A stretch of DNA of 64,000 bases from Streptomyces sp. Je 1-369 (GCF_026810505.1 NZ_CP101750.1:525448-589447), one strand, 5' to 3'; counted from the stretch's first letter, positions 25,739 through 33,922 are shown. Numbers and translations: made by a program. Notes: generated by a model not told the origin, from the sequence alone.

Positions 25739-26178
25739 TTCTGCACCAGTCGCTCCAACAGCGCGATGGTGTCGGCCAGTTGGCGCCGCTCGGCCGGGTC
25801 GAGCTCTTCGGAGACCGCCTCCGACAGCCAGCCGCGCTTGGCGGCGCGGCCGTCGGTGAGGGTGCGGCGCCCCTCATCGGTCAGGGAGAGGACGGACTGT
25901 CGCCCGTCGTTCGGATCGGGGGTCCGCTCGATGAGCTCCATGGATTCCAGGGCGCTCACGGTCATCCGCATCGACTGCGGCCGCACGAACTCGGCACGCG
26001 CGAGACCCGCGGTGGTGGTGGGGCCTCCGCGGTCGAGCCGGGCGAGGACGGAGCGCTGCGAGGGGCTGAGCCCGTTCATGGGCGACGCGCCGCGCAGCTT
26101 CCGTACGAGACGCCCGACGACGTGCGTGAGGTCGGCGGCGACCTGCTCCGGCGTGGGCTCTCCAGAGTGTCCGCTCAT
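25735..26178 (-). CDS. MarR family repressor
   Basis: A 147-residue winged-helix repressor. The core is LSPSQRSVLARLDRGGPTTTAGLARAEFVRPQSMRMTVSALESMELIERTPDPNDGRQSVLSLTDEGRRTL, with the D-x-R wing residues typical of MarR proteins. ATG 26178 is preferred; a GTG six codons upstream (26196) is also in phase, and neither has a clear ribosome site. A perfect 16-base palindrome at 26204-26219 lies 26 bases upstream and is the evident operator. It forms an operon with the MFS gene. Confidence 0.88.
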   Translation of the reverse strand: MSGHSGEPTPEQVAADLTHVVGRLVRKLRGASPMNGLSPSQRSVLARLDRGGPTTTAGLARAEFVRPQSMRMTVSALESMELIERTPDPNDGRQSVLSLTDEGRRTLTDGRAAKRGWLSEAVSEELDPAERRQLADTIALLERLVQK

Positions 26179-26203
26179 ACGCCGACCGTACGACACAGCA
26201 AGT

Positions 26204-26219
26204 CAAACTTGCAAGTTTG
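26204..26219. promoter_or_regulatory. MarR operator palindrome
   Basis: CAAACTTGCAAGTTTG is a perfect 16-base palindrome, AT-rich in a GC-rich genome. It is placed between the end of the acyl-CoA dehydrogenase gene and the MarR start. Confidence 0.8.
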
Positions 26220-26234
26220 CCTTCCTATCTACGC

Positions 26235-27461
26235 CTAGCGGATCGGCATCCCCGAGAGGGTCCGCGCGATGACCAGCCGCTGGATCTCGCTCGTACCCTC
26301 GAAGATCGTGTAGATCGCGGCGTCGCGGTGCATGCGCTCCACCGGGTACTCGCGGGTGAAGCCGTTGCCGCCGAGGATCTGGACCGCCTGCCCTGTGACC
26401 TTCTTGGCGACCTCGCTCGCATACAGCTTCGACATGGAGCCCTCGGCCGACTCGAACTTCTTGCCCGTGGTGGCCATCCAGGAGGCGCGCCACACCAGGA
26501 GGCGGGCCGCGTCGATCTGGGTGCGCATGTCGGCGAGCTGGAAGGCGATGCCCTGGTTGTCGATGATCGGGCGGCCGAACTGGGTGCGCGTCTTGGCGTA
26601 CTCCAGGGCCTCCTCGTACGCGGCACGCGCCGTACCGACGGCCATGGCGCCGACCGCCGGGCGGGAGGCCTCGAACGTGGCCATCGCCGCGTTCTTGACG
26701 CGCTCGCCACCGGACTTGGCGCGCTCCCGCGCGCGGGCCATGCGCTCGTCCAGCTTCTCCTTGCCGCCGAGCAGGCAGTGCCCGGGGACGCGGACGTCCT
26801 CGAGGACGACCTCGGCGGTGTGCGAGGCGCGGATGCCGTGCTTCTTGAACTTCTGGCCCTGGGACAGGCCCGGGGTGTTCGGCGGGACGATGAAGGACGC
26901 GTGGCCCTTCGAGCCGAGCTCGGGGTCGACGACCGCGACGACGACGTGCACGTTGGCTATGCCGCCGTTGGTCGCCCAGGTCTTCGTGCCGTTGAGGACC
27001 CACTCGTCCTTGACCTCGTCGTAGACGGCGCGGGTGCGCATGGCGGCGACGTCGGATCCGGCGTCCGGCTCGGACGAGCAGAACGCGGCGACCTTGACGT
27101 CGTTCACGTCGCCGTACATCTGCGGGATCCAGGTGCCGATCTGCTCCTCGGTGCCGTTGGCGAGCACACCGACGGCGGCCAGGCCCGTGCCCATGATGGA
27201 CAGGCCGATGCCGGCGTCACCCCAGAAGATCTCCTCCGTCGCCATCGGGATGCCGAGGCCCGAGGGGTCGAAGAACTGCTGGGCGTAGAAATCCAGCGAG
27301 TAGATCCCCAGCTTCGCCGCTTCCTGGATGATGGGCCACGGGGTTTCCTCGCGCTCGTCCCACTCGGCGGCCGCGGGGCGGATCACATCGGCGGCGAACC
27401 CGTGGAGCCAGTCCCGGACCTCCTTCTGTTCGTCGTTGAGCTCCATGGTGAACTCGGTCAT
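26235..27461 (-). CDS. Acyl-CoA dehydrogenase
   Basis: A 408-residue FAD enzyme that introduces the alpha-beta double bond in acyl-CoAs. The signature CSSEPDAGSDVAAMRTRA holds the flavin-contacting loop. LNGTKTWATNGGIANV, RTQFGRPIIDNQGIAFQLADM, QILGGNGFTREYPVERMHRDA and the C-terminal YTIFEGTSEIQRLVIAR follow; Glu of the F-E-G-T-S-E-I-Q segment is the usual catalytic base. GGAGGGG before ATG 27461 is a strong ribosome site, better than an earlier in-phase start. It is divergent from a TetR gene with GTTACC/GGTAAC repeats between them, suggesting acyl-CoA-responsive control. Confidence 0.93.
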   Translation of the reverse strand: MTEFTMELNDEQKEVRDWLHGFAADVIRPAAAEWDEREETPWPIIQEAAKLGIYSLDFYAQQFFDPSGLGIPMATEEIFWGDAGIGLSIMGTGLAAVGVLANGTEEQIGTWIPQMYGDVNDVKVAAFCSSEPDAGSDVAAMRTRAVYDEVKDEWVLNGTKTWATNGGIANVHVVVAVVDPELGSKGHASFIVPPNTPGLSQGQKFKKHGIRASHTAEVVLEDVRVPGHCLLGGKEKLDERMARARERAKSGGERVKNAAMATFEASRPAVGAMAVGTARAAYEEALEYAKTRTQFGRPIIDNQGIAFQLADMRTQIDAARLLVWRASWMATTGKKFESAEGSMSKLYASEVAKKVTGQAVQILGGNGFTREYPVERMHRDAAIYTIFEGTSEIQRLVIARTLSGMPIR

Positions 27462-27492
27462 GACCCCTCCAGGACCTGCGATCATCTGCGAC

Positions 27493-27523
27493 GTTACTTG
27501 CGGTAACCGCAGTCTGTTACCGG
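27493..27523. promoter_or_regulatory. Overlapping palindromes in the acyl-CoA dehydrogenase/tetR gap
   Basis: TGCGGT-A-ACCGCA (27499-27511) is a palindrome, and GGTAAC (27502-27507) is inverted to GTTACC (27516-27521). GTTAC also occurs at 27493-27497. The site lies 32 bases upstream of the dehydrogenase start, consistent with a TetR operator. Confidence 0.6.
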
Positions 27524-27625
27524 CCAGTAGTCCATGTCAACTCCCGGTGGCCCGTTCGATCCGGTCGGGACGACGGGTGTTACGTTGCGCGTGCGTCACC
27601 GATTCAGCACGGGCGGGGAGAAACG

Positions 27626-28270
27626 ATGGAGACCACGCAGCGGACCGATCAGCAACGGTCCGCGGAACACCGGCGGCGAGAGCTCCTCGAGGCCGCGGAC
27701 CGGGTCGTGCTCCGCGACGGCCCCGGCGCCTCGATGAACGCCATCGCCGCCGAGGCAGGCATCACCAAGCCGATCCTCTACCGCCACTTCGGCGACAAGG
27801 GCGGCCTGTACGCGGCACTCGCCAAGAGACACACCGACGCCCTTCTGGAGGCCCTGCGCGCCGCGCTCGACGCCCCGGCCGAGCGCAGGGAACGGGTCGA
27901 GGCGACGCTCGACACCTACCTCACGGCGATCGAGGCACGCCCGCAGGTCTACCGCTTCCTCATGCATCCGTCGGAGGCCCCCTCCCCCGGCGAGCAGGGC
28001 TTCGACGTCGGGCTGCACTCGGCCCCCCTGCTGCGCCGGCTCGGCGAGGAGCTCGCGGAGGTCATCGAGGAGCGCGTCGACCTCGGCCCGGAGAGCGCCC
28101 AGCTCGCCCGGGTGTGGGGACACGGCATCGTCGGCATGATGCACGCGGCGGGCGACTGGTGGCTCGGCGAACGGCCCTGCCCCCGCGCCCAGTTGGTGCG
28201 CAGCCTCGCCGACCTGCTCTGGGGGCGGCTCGCGGCGGCGGGCAACCGCGTCGGAGGTCCCGGGTTCTGA
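27626..28270 (+). CDS. TetR family regulator
   Basis: A 214-residue repressor. The helix-turn-helix HRRRELLEAADRVVLRDGPGASMNAIAAEAGITKPILYRHFGDKGGLYAAL is followed by a helical domain with a C-terminal WWLGERPCPRAQLVRSLADLLW segment seen in regulators of lipid metabolism. GGGGAGA precedes the ATG. It is divergent from the acyl-CoA dehydrogenase, its probable target. A peptide deformylase gene converges 32 bases downstream. Confidence 0.88.
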   Translation: METTQRTDQQRSAEHRRRELLEAADRVVLRDGPGASMNAIAAEAGITKPILYRHFGDKGGLYAALAKRHTDALLEALRAALDAPAERRERVEATLDTYLTAIEARPQVYRFLMHPSEAPSPGEQGFDVGLHSAPLLRRLGEELAEVIEERVDLGPESAQLARVWGHGIVGMMHAAGDWWLGERPCPRAQLVRSLADLLWGRLAAAGNRVGGPGF

Positions 28271-28302
28271 TATCGGACGTTCCAGCTCCGGACGGTGCGG
28301 CC

Positions 28303-28842
28303 TCAGACGTTCCAGGAGGCCTTGGCGGCCGACCGCAGCACCCTCCGGCGCCGCCAGCCCGTGACACGGTCGGTGTAGACGCCACCGTCGAGGTGGTCGC
28401 ACTCGTGCTGGAGGCAGCGGGCGAACCAGCCCGTCCCGTGCACCTGGACCGGCTCCCCCCGTACGTCGACGCCTTCGACGACGGCGTGGTCGAAGCGCGG
28501 CGTGCCCGCTTCGAGTCCGGGCAGCGAGAGACATCCCTCGGGACCGCGCACCGTCACGCCGTCCGCCTCGACGAGTCTCGGGTTGACCACGTGCCCGAGG
28601 TGGCGGACGTCGTCGTCGTCCGGGCAGTCGTAGACGAACACCCGTCGGCCGACGCCGATCTGGTTCGCGGCGAGCCCCACGCCCCGCGCGGCGTACATCG
28701 TCGCGAACATGTCCTCGACGAGGCGCGCCAGTTCGGGGCCGAAGTCGGTGACTTCCTCGCACGGCGCGTGCAGCACCGGGTCGCCGAGCAGGGTCAGAGG
28801 TCGTACGCGCCCCGAGGCGCCCGGGATCGTGCCGTGTCGCAT
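28303..28842 (-). CDS. def: Peptide deformylase
   Basis: A 179-residue metalloenzyme that removes the formyl group from nascent N-termini. All three motifs are present: GVGLAANQIG (motif 1), EGCLSLPG (motif 2, metal Cys) and QHECDHLDG (motif 3, two metal His and catalytic Glu). ATG 28842 is chosen because the family starts close to the first strand; an in-phase ATG at 28905 would add a tail. There is no ribosome site, but a -10-like TACTCT lies about seven bases upstream, so translation may be leaderless. Actinomycetes usually have several deformylases. It is divergent from murT. Confidence 0.93.
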   Translation of the reverse strand: MRHGTIPGASGRVRPLTLLGDPVLHAPCEEVTDFGPELARLVEDMFATMYAARGVGLAANQIGVGRRVFVYDCPDDDDVRHLGHVVNPRLVEADGVTVRGPEGCLSLPGLEAGTPRFDHAVVEGVDVRGEPVQVHGTGWFARCLQHECDHLDGGVYTDRVTGWRRRRVLRSAAKASWNV

Positions 28843-28994
28843 GGCGGCAAGAGTACGGTCCAGGGGACGGAGCGGCACCGCCGAGGTGCCGAGGTGGTGC
28901 CGCAATTCGGGCTTGCAGATGGATCTCGATAGGCTGAGCAGCGAAACGATGCCGGGGGCAGGCGCGGCGCCGTACGCAAGGAGGATCTCGACAG

Positions 28995-30233
28995 ATGTCA
29001 GGCAACACGGACCCGCTGTCGCCGCGGGCCAAGCTGGCCGTGACGGCGGGCAAGGCGGCCGCGGCGGTGTCCCGGGCAGCGGGCCGCGGCAGCGGATCGG
29101 TGATCGGCGGCAAGGTCGCGCTCAGGCTCGACCCCGAACTGCTCGGACGGCTCGCCACGCACCTGGACGTCGTCCTCGTGTCGGCCACCAACGGCAAGAC
29201 GACCACCACGCGACTGATCGCCGAGGCGCTGCGGGCCAGTGGCCCGGTCGTCTCGAACGCGCTCGGTGCGAACATGCCCGCCGGAATCACCTCGGCGCTG
29301 GCCGGCGGCTCGGACGCCAGGTTCGGTGTGATCGAGGTCGACGAGAAGTACCTCGCGGGCGTCGCCCGTGACGTCGACCCCAAGGCGATCGCGCTGCTCA
29401 ACCTCTCCCGCGACCAGCTGGACCGCGCCGCGGAGACCCGTATGCTCGCCGAGAGGTGGCGCGAGGGTCTGGCCGGCTCCAAGGCCGTGATCATCGCCAA
29501 CGCCGACGACCCGCTGGTCGTCTGGGCGGCCTCCTCGTCGCCGAACGTGGTGTGGGTGGCGGCGGGCCAGGAGTGGAAGGACGACGCCTGGTCGTGCCCG
29601 TCCTGCGGCGGCGTCATGCAGCGCCCCGGGGACGACTGGTTCTGCGGCGAGTGCGGCTTCCGCCGTCCGGCGCCCAGCTGGGTGCTCTCCGGCGACCACG
29701 TCCTGGACCCGCACGGCTCCGCGTGGCCGATCCACCTGCAGCTGCCGGGCCGGGCCAACAAGGCCAACGCGGCCTCGTCGGCCGCCGTGGCCGCCGTCTT
29801 CGGCGTGCCGCCGCAGGTCGCCCTCGAGCGCATGTACCAGGTGCAGGCGGTCGCGGGACGTTACGACGTCGTGCAGTTCCAGGGCCGTGACCTGCGTCTG
29901 CTGCTCGCCAAGAACCCCGCGGGCTGGCTCGAAACGTTTTCGCTGATCGACCCGCCGCCGACCCCGGTGATCCTCTCCGTGAACGCGCGCGGCGCCGACG
30001 GCACGGACACCTCCTGGCTCTGGGACGTCGACTACACCCGGCTCGCCGGTCACCCGATCTTCGTGCTCGGCGACCGCAAGCTGGACCTCGCCGTGCGCCT
30101 CGAGGTCGCGGGCCTGGACTTCCGGGTCTGCGAGAGCGTCGACGAGGCGGTGCAGTTCGCCCCGCCGGGACGCATCGAGACGATCGCGAACTACACCGCG
30201 TTCCAGGACCTGCGCCGCCGCGTCGGCAACTGA
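28995..30233 (+). CDS. murT: Lipid II isoglutaminyl synthase, MurT subunit
   Basis: A 412-residue Mur-ligase-like subunit that uses ATP and ammonia from GatD to amidate the alpha-carboxyl of D-Glu in lipid II. The Mur ligase P-loop is SATNGKTTTTRLIAEAL, and the central domain has EVDEKYLAG and LNLSRDQLDR. A four-Cys zinc ribbon (CPSC...CGEC) interrupts the central domain, a hallmark of MurT. The C-terminal DUF1727 domain ends the protein. AAGGAGG before the ATG is a strong ribosome site, and TAGGCT near 28930 may be the -10. gatD follows after 23 bases. Confidence 0.95.
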   Translation: MSGNTDPLSPRAKLAVTAGKAAAAVSRAAGRGSGSVIGGKVALRLDPELLGRLATHLDVVLVSATNGKTTTTRLIAEALRASGPVVSNALGANMPAGITSALAGGSDARFGVIEVDEKYLAGVARDVDPKAIALLNLSRDQLDRAAETRMLAERWREGLAGSKAVIIANADDPLVVWAASSSPNVVWVAAGQEWKDDAWSCPSCGGVMQRPGDDWFCGECGFRRPAPSWVLSGDHVLDPHGSAWPIHLQLPGRANKANAASSAAVAAVFGVPPQVALERMYQVQAVAGRYDVVQFQGRDLRLLLAKNPAGWLETFSLIDPPPTPVILSVNARGADGTDTSWLWDVDYTRLAGHPIFVLGDRKLDLAVRLEVAGLDFRVCESVDEAVQFAPPGRIETIANYTAFQDLRRRVGN

Positions 30234-30256
30234 CCCGCCCGGATAAGGACATGAGC

Positions 30257-30985
30257 ATGAGCGACAACAGCCTGCGGCTGGTGTGGGTCTACCCCGACCT
30301 GCTGAGCACGTACGGAGACCAGGGCAACGCCCTGGTCGTGGAGCGCCGCGCGCGTCAGCGCGGCCTCCAGGTCGAGCGCTACGACGTGCGCAGCGACCAG
30401 CCGGTGCCCACCTCCGGCGACATCTACCTGATCGGTGGCGGCGAGGACCGCCCGCAGCGGCTCGCGGCCGAGCGGCTGCGCCGCGACGGCGGCCTGCAGC
30501 GCGCCGTCGGCAACGGCGCGATCGTCTTCTCGGTCTGCGCCGGGTACCAGATCCTCGGCAACGAGTTCATCAACGACCTCGGCCAGCGCGAGCCGGGCCT
30601 CGGCCTCCTCGACGTGGTCTCCACCCGCGGCGAGGGCGACCGGTGCGTCGGCGACGTGCTCGGCGACATCGACCCGCAGCTCGGGCTGCCGCCGCTGACC
30701 GGGTTCGAGAACCACCAGGGCATCACGCACGTCGGCCCGGCCGCACGGCCGCTCGCCCGCGTGACGCTCGGCCGGGGCAACGGCACGGGCGACGGCACCG
30801 AGGGCGCGTACAACGGCACGGTCTTCGGCACGTACATGCACGGCCCCGTCCTCGCCCGCAACCCGCTCATCGCGGACCTGCTCCTGAAGCTGGCCCTCGA
30901 CGTGAACGCGCTGCCGCCGACGGACGACCGCTGGTACGAGGCGCTGCGCGCCGAGCGCATCAACTCCGCGCAGCAGCCCGCGTAA
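30257..30985 (+). CDS. gatD: Lipid II isoglutaminyl synthase, GatD glutaminase subunit
   Basis: A 242-residue class I glutamine amidotransferase that supplies ammonia to MurT. The nucleophile is Cys94 in FSVCAGYQILG, the same number as in S. aureus GatD by my count, and the partner His is His195 in TYMHGP. LTGFENHQG is also conserved. Two ATGs are in phase: 30251 lies one base from AAGGA, 30257 lies seven bases away, so 30257 is preferred. The first open stretch, YPDLLSTYGDQGN, is the family signature. A compound hairpin follows the gene. Confidence 0.94.
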   Translation: MSDNSLRLVWVYPDLLSTYGDQGNALVVERRARQRGLQVERYDVRSDQPVPTSGDIYLIGGGEDRPQRLAAERLRRDGGLQRAVGNGAIVFSVCAGYQILGNEFINDLGQREPGLGLLDVVSTRGEGDRCVGDVLGDIDPQLGLPPLTGFENHQGITHVGPAARPLARVTLGRGNGTGDGTEGAYNGTVFGTYMHGPVLARNPLIADLLLKLALDVNALPPTDDRWYEALRAERINSAQQPA

Positions 30986-31002
30986 CACCTCCGCCGCGCC
31001 CC

Positions 31003-31065
31003 CGTCCGAGGGCCCGCCTGACGCCCCGCCCGCACATGTGAGCGCGGGCGTCCAGCCCTCGGACG
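31003..31065 (+). terminator. Two-tier terminator hairpin after murT-gatD
   Basis: Outer arms CGTCCGAGGGC (31003-31013) and GCCCTCGGACG (31055-31065) pair perfectly. Inside them CGCCCGC (31027-31033) pairs with GCGGGCG (31044-31050). It starts 18 bases after the gatD stop. Confidence 0.8.
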
Positions 31066-31164
31066 CCAGGTGCGGTCCGGCCCCCCGGCGCCTATAGGGT
31101 GGCGGGGATCCAGCCGGACGACGTGGTCCGGTCATCGACCCACGTTGCAAAGGTATTCCGGGCA

Positions 31165-32190
31165 ATGCGCATTGGTGTCCTGACCTCCGGCGGCGACTGC
31201 CCCGGCCTGAACGCCGTCATCCGCTCCGTCGTGCACCGCGCGGTGGTGGACCACGGCGACGAGGTCATCGGCTTCCACGACGGCTGGAAAGGCCTCCTGG
31301 AATGCGACTACCGCAAGCTGGACCTCGACGCGGTGGGCGGCATCCTCGCCCGCGGCGGCACGATTCTCGGCTCCTCGCGCGTCCAGCCCGCGCATCTGCG
31401 GGACGGCGTCGAGCGGGCGAAGGGCCACGTCGCCGAGCTCGGCCTCGACGCGATCATCCCGATCGGCGGTGAGGGCACCCTCAAGGCGGCCCGGCTCCTC
31501 TCCGACGCGGGCCTGCCCATCGTCGGCGTCCCCAAGACCATCGACAACGACATCGCCGTCACGGACGTCACCTTCGGCTTCGACACGGCCGTCGGCGTGG
31601 CGACGGAGGCACTCGACCGCCTCAAGACCACCGCGGAGTCGCACCAGCGCGTGCTCATCGTCGAGGTGATGGGCCGGCACACCGGCTGGATCGCCCTGCA
31701 CTCGGGCATGGCCGCGGGCGCGCACGCCATCGTCGTCCCGGAGCGCCCCTTCGACATCGAGGAGCTGGCCGCGAAGGTCGGCGAACGGTTCTCGGCGGGC
31801 AAGAAGTTCGCGATCGTCGTCGCCGCGGAGGGCGCCAAGCCCCGCGAAGGCTCCATGGAGTTCGACGTGGGCGTCAAGGACGTCTACGGCCACGAGCGGT
31901 TCGCCGGCATCGCCCGCCAGCTCTCCCTCGAACTGGAGCAGCGCCTCGGCAAGGAGGCCCGTCCGGTCATCCTCGGTCACGTCCAGCGCGGCGGCACCCC
32001 CACCGCGTACGACCGCGTCCTCGCGACCCGCTTCGGCTGGCACGCCGTGGAGGCCGTGCACCGCGGCGAGTTCGGCAACATGACGGCGCTGCGCGGCACG
32101 GACATCACGATGGTGCCGTTGGCGGAGGCCGTGGAGACGCTGAAGACGGTGCCCGAGGAGCGGTACGCCGAAGCGGAGTGCGTGCTGTAG
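31165..32190 (+). CDS. pfkA: 6-phosphofructokinase
   Basis: A 341-residue glycolytic kinase that phosphorylates fructose 6-phosphate. The start MRIGVLTSGGDCPGLNAVIR is the family N-terminus, so ATG 31165 is firm although the ribosome site is weak. PIGGEGTLKAA is the phosphate-donor loop; Gly rather than Asp after GGE favours ATP over pyrophosphate. PKTIDNDIAVTDVTFGFDTA holds the catalytic Asp, and VEVMGRHTGWIAL binds the sugar. A -10-like TAGGGT lies at 31095-31100. It lies between two strong terminators, so it is monocistronic. Confidence 0.95.
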   Translation: MRIGVLTSGGDCPGLNAVIRSVVHRAVVDHGDEVIGFHDGWKGLLECDYRKLDLDAVGGILARGGTILGSSRVQPAHLRDGVERAKGHVAELGLDAIIPIGGEGTLKAARLLSDAGLPIVGVPKTIDNDIAVTDVTFGFDTAVGVATEALDRLKTTAESHQRVLIVEVMGRHTGWIALHSGMAAGAHAIVVPERPFDIEELAAKVGERFSAGKKFAIVVAAEGAKPREGSMEFDVGVKDVYGHERFAGIARQLSLELEQRLGKEARPVILGHVQRGGTPTAYDRVLATRFGWHAVEAVHRGEFGNMTALRGTDITMVPLAEAVETLKTVPEERYAEAECVL

Positions 32191-32210
32191 TCCGCTCGCC
32201 CGTCGAACTC

Positions 32211-32242
32211 CTGCCCCCGGTCGCGTCAGCGGCCGGGGGCAG
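32211..32242 (+). terminator. Terminator after pfkA
   Basis: CTGCCCCCGG (32211-32220) pairs with CCGGGGGCAG (32233-32242) over a 12-base loop, followed by TTCTACTCT. It lies 20 bases past the pfkA stop. Confidence 0.85.
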
Positions 32243-32297
32243 TTCTACTCTGGTGCCGACACACGTCGCACAATCCGCACGAATCAGGAGCCACTGG

Positions 32298-33248
32298 ATG
32301 GATCACAGCGGGCACGGCATGAACATGGATCTGCCGCCGTTCACGCTGGGGCGAGGCCTCGAGCTGTCGGCCGACCCCTTCTTCCTCATCGGCTGCCTGG
32401 TGGCTCTCGCCCTGTACGGGTGGGGCGTGGCGCGGCTCGTGCGGCGCGGTGACAAGTGGCCGGTGGGCCGTACGGTGTCGTTCGTGCTCGGCATCCTGAC
32501 GGTGCTCCTGGTGATGTGCACCAAGCTCAACGACTACGGCATGGTCATGTTCAGCGTGCACATGGTGCAGCACATGGTGATCAGCATGCTGTCGCCGATC
32601 CTGCTGCTGCTCGGCGCCCCGATCACGCTGGCGCTGCGTGCGCTGCCGGCGGCGGGACGCGGCCGCAAGGGCCCCCGCGAGTGGCTCCTCCGGCTGCTGC
32701 ACAGCCGCTACATCAAGATCATCACGCATCCCGCGTTCACGATCCCGCTCTTCATCGCGAGCCTGTACGCGCTCTACTTCACGCCGCTCTTCGACACGCT
32801 GATGGGCTCCAAGGCGGGCCACATCGGGATGATGGTCCACTTCCTCGCCGTCGGCCTCGTCTTCTTCTGGCCGATCATGGGCGTCGACCCGGGACCGCAC
32901 CGCCCCGGCTACATCATGCGGATGCTGGAGCTGTTCGCGGGCATGCCGTTCCACGCGTTCTTCGGCATCGCGCTGATGATGGCGAGCCAGCCGATGATCG
33001 GCACGTACATGCACCCGCCCGCCTCGCTCGGCATCGACGCGCTCGCCGACCAGGAGGCCGCCGGCGGCATCGCCTGGGCGTTCAGCGAGATCCCGTCCGT
33101 CGTCGTCCTGGTCGCCCTCCTCTTCCAGTGGCGGCGCTCCGACGACCGCGAGGCGCGCCGCAAGGACCGTGCCGCGGACCGCGACGGCGACAAGGAGCTG
33201 GAGGCGTACAACGCCTATCTGGCCTCACTGGCCGCTCGCGGACGCTAG
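32298..33248 (+). CDS. ctaG: Cytochrome c oxidase assembly protein, CtaG family
   Basis: A 316-residue membrane protein with about seven helices. SVHMVQHMVISMLSPILLLLGAPITLALRALP and HFLAVGLVFFWPIMGVDPGPHRPGYIMRMLELFAGMPFHAFFGIALM are the conserved cores of the caa3-type CtaG family, which helps deliver copper to cytochrome oxidase. The short N-terminus MDHSGHGMNMDLPP is rich in His and Met and may bind copper. AGGAG at 32286-32290 fixes the start; an earlier in-phase start lacks family similarity. The C-terminal 35 residues are charged and cytoplasmic. Confidence 0.9.
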   Translation: MDHSGHGMNMDLPPFTLGRGLELSADPFFLIGCLVALALYGWGVARLVRRGDKWPVGRTVSFVLGILTVLLVMCTKLNDYGMVMFSVHMVQHMVISMLSPILLLLGAPITLALRALPAAGRGRKGPREWLLRLLHSRYIKIITHPAFTIPLFIASLYALYFTPLFDTLMGSKAGHIGMMVHFLAVGLVFFWPIMGVDPGPHRPGYIMRMLELFAGMPFHAFFGIALMMASQPMIGTYMHPPASLGIDALADQEAAGGIAWAFSEIPSVVVLVALLFQWRRSDDREARRKDRAADRDGDKELEAYNAYLASLAARGR

Positions 33249-33273
33249 CGCCAAAGGGTCTTCCCGGGTCACG

Positions 33274-33358
33274 ATGGTCTTCGGACCGCGGTCCGGGCGC
33301 CTCGGCGCCGCGGACTGCCGGGAGGAGGCGGAGCGATGCCCGGTTCCACGAAGACCAT
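33274..33358 (+). promoter_or_regulatory. Inverted repeat enclosing the ribosome site of the small membrane gene
   Basis: ATGGTCTTCG (33274-33283) is complementary to CGAAGACCAT (33349-33358). A 14-base palindrome CGGACCGCGGTCCG lies at 33282-33295 and partly overlaps the first arm. Pairing of the long arms would sequester the GGAGGAGG and start codon in a loop. It could equally act as a weak ctaG terminator. Confidence 0.4.
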
Positions 33359-33494
33359 GGGTGGGTTCACCATCGGCGGCCTCGTCATGGTGACGGCCTA
33401 CACGGCGGCGCTCGGCAGCAACGGCTGGTTGTGGTTCGGCTGGGTGGTCCTCGGTCTGATCACGCTGGCGATGGTGCTGTCGCGGCCCGCGTGA
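33336..33494 (+). CDS. 52-residue two-helix membrane protein
   Basis: ATG 33336 follows GGAGGAGG and opens a frame of 52 codons ending TGA 33492-33494. The peptide is MPGSTKTMGG followed by two hydrophobic segments (FTIGGLVMVTAYTAAL and GWLWFGWVVLGLITLAMVL) joined by a short polar loop. It lies 87 bases after ctaG on the same strand, so a role near the respiratory chain is possible, but I do not recognise the family. Its ribosome site lies inside a ten-base inverted repeat (33274-33283 with 33349-33358). Confidence 0.72.
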   Translation: MPGSTKTMGGFTIGGLVMVTAYTAALGSNGWLWFGWVVLGLITLAMVLSRPA

Positions 33495-33526
33495 GGGTGG
33501 CGGCGCGCCGCGGTCGCCCGCGAGGC

Positions 33527-33922
33527 TCAGAAGCGGAAGACGTGGCCCGTGTCCGCGTCCAGGGCGCAGGCGTTCGGGTACGTCTTGTGCCACTTCACCG
33601 CCTTGCCCTTGTACGACCCGGTCGCCGTCGCCGTGACCGGGTCGAACTCCTTGGTGCAGGCGTGCGGGTCGTCCGGCAGCCCGTCGAAGTCTCCCCCGGC
33701 CGCAGCGACCGCCTCGCACGCCCGGGCCGCCTGCGGGTGCGCTCCTGCGGGTTCGGGCACGCAGCGCAGCAGCACGCCCCGGGTCCAGGTGTTCTCGGCG
33801 CCCGAGACGGTGAGGAAGAGCCCGCGCTTGGTGGCGGGTGCGGCGGTCTCGGCGGCTTGGGCGGGCGCGAGCCCTCCGAGAGCCACCAGGGCGGCGGCGG
33901 CCGCGAGGGGGAACGAGCGCAT
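33527..33922 (-). CDS. Secreted subtilisin inhibitor-like (SSI, I16) protease inhibitor
   Basis: A 131-residue secreted protein with a signal peptide (MRSFPLAAAAALVALGGLAPAQA, cleavage about residue 23). Four Cys (54, 69, 89 and 119) match the two SSI disulfides, and C-T-K-E-F-D-P-V is the reactive-site loop. By alignment with SSI the P1 residue is Lys91, so trypsin-like proteases rather than subtilisin would be preferred; this is an inference from position. GGAGG lies six bases before ATG 33922. It is divergent from an acyltransferase gene. Confidence 0.92.
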   Translation of the reverse strand: MRSFPLAAAAALVALGGLAPAQAAETAAPATKRGLFLTVSGAENTWTRGVLLRCVPEPAGAHPQAARACEAVAAAGGDFDGLPDDPHACTKEFDPVTATATGSYKGKAVKWHKTYPNACALDADTGHVFRF

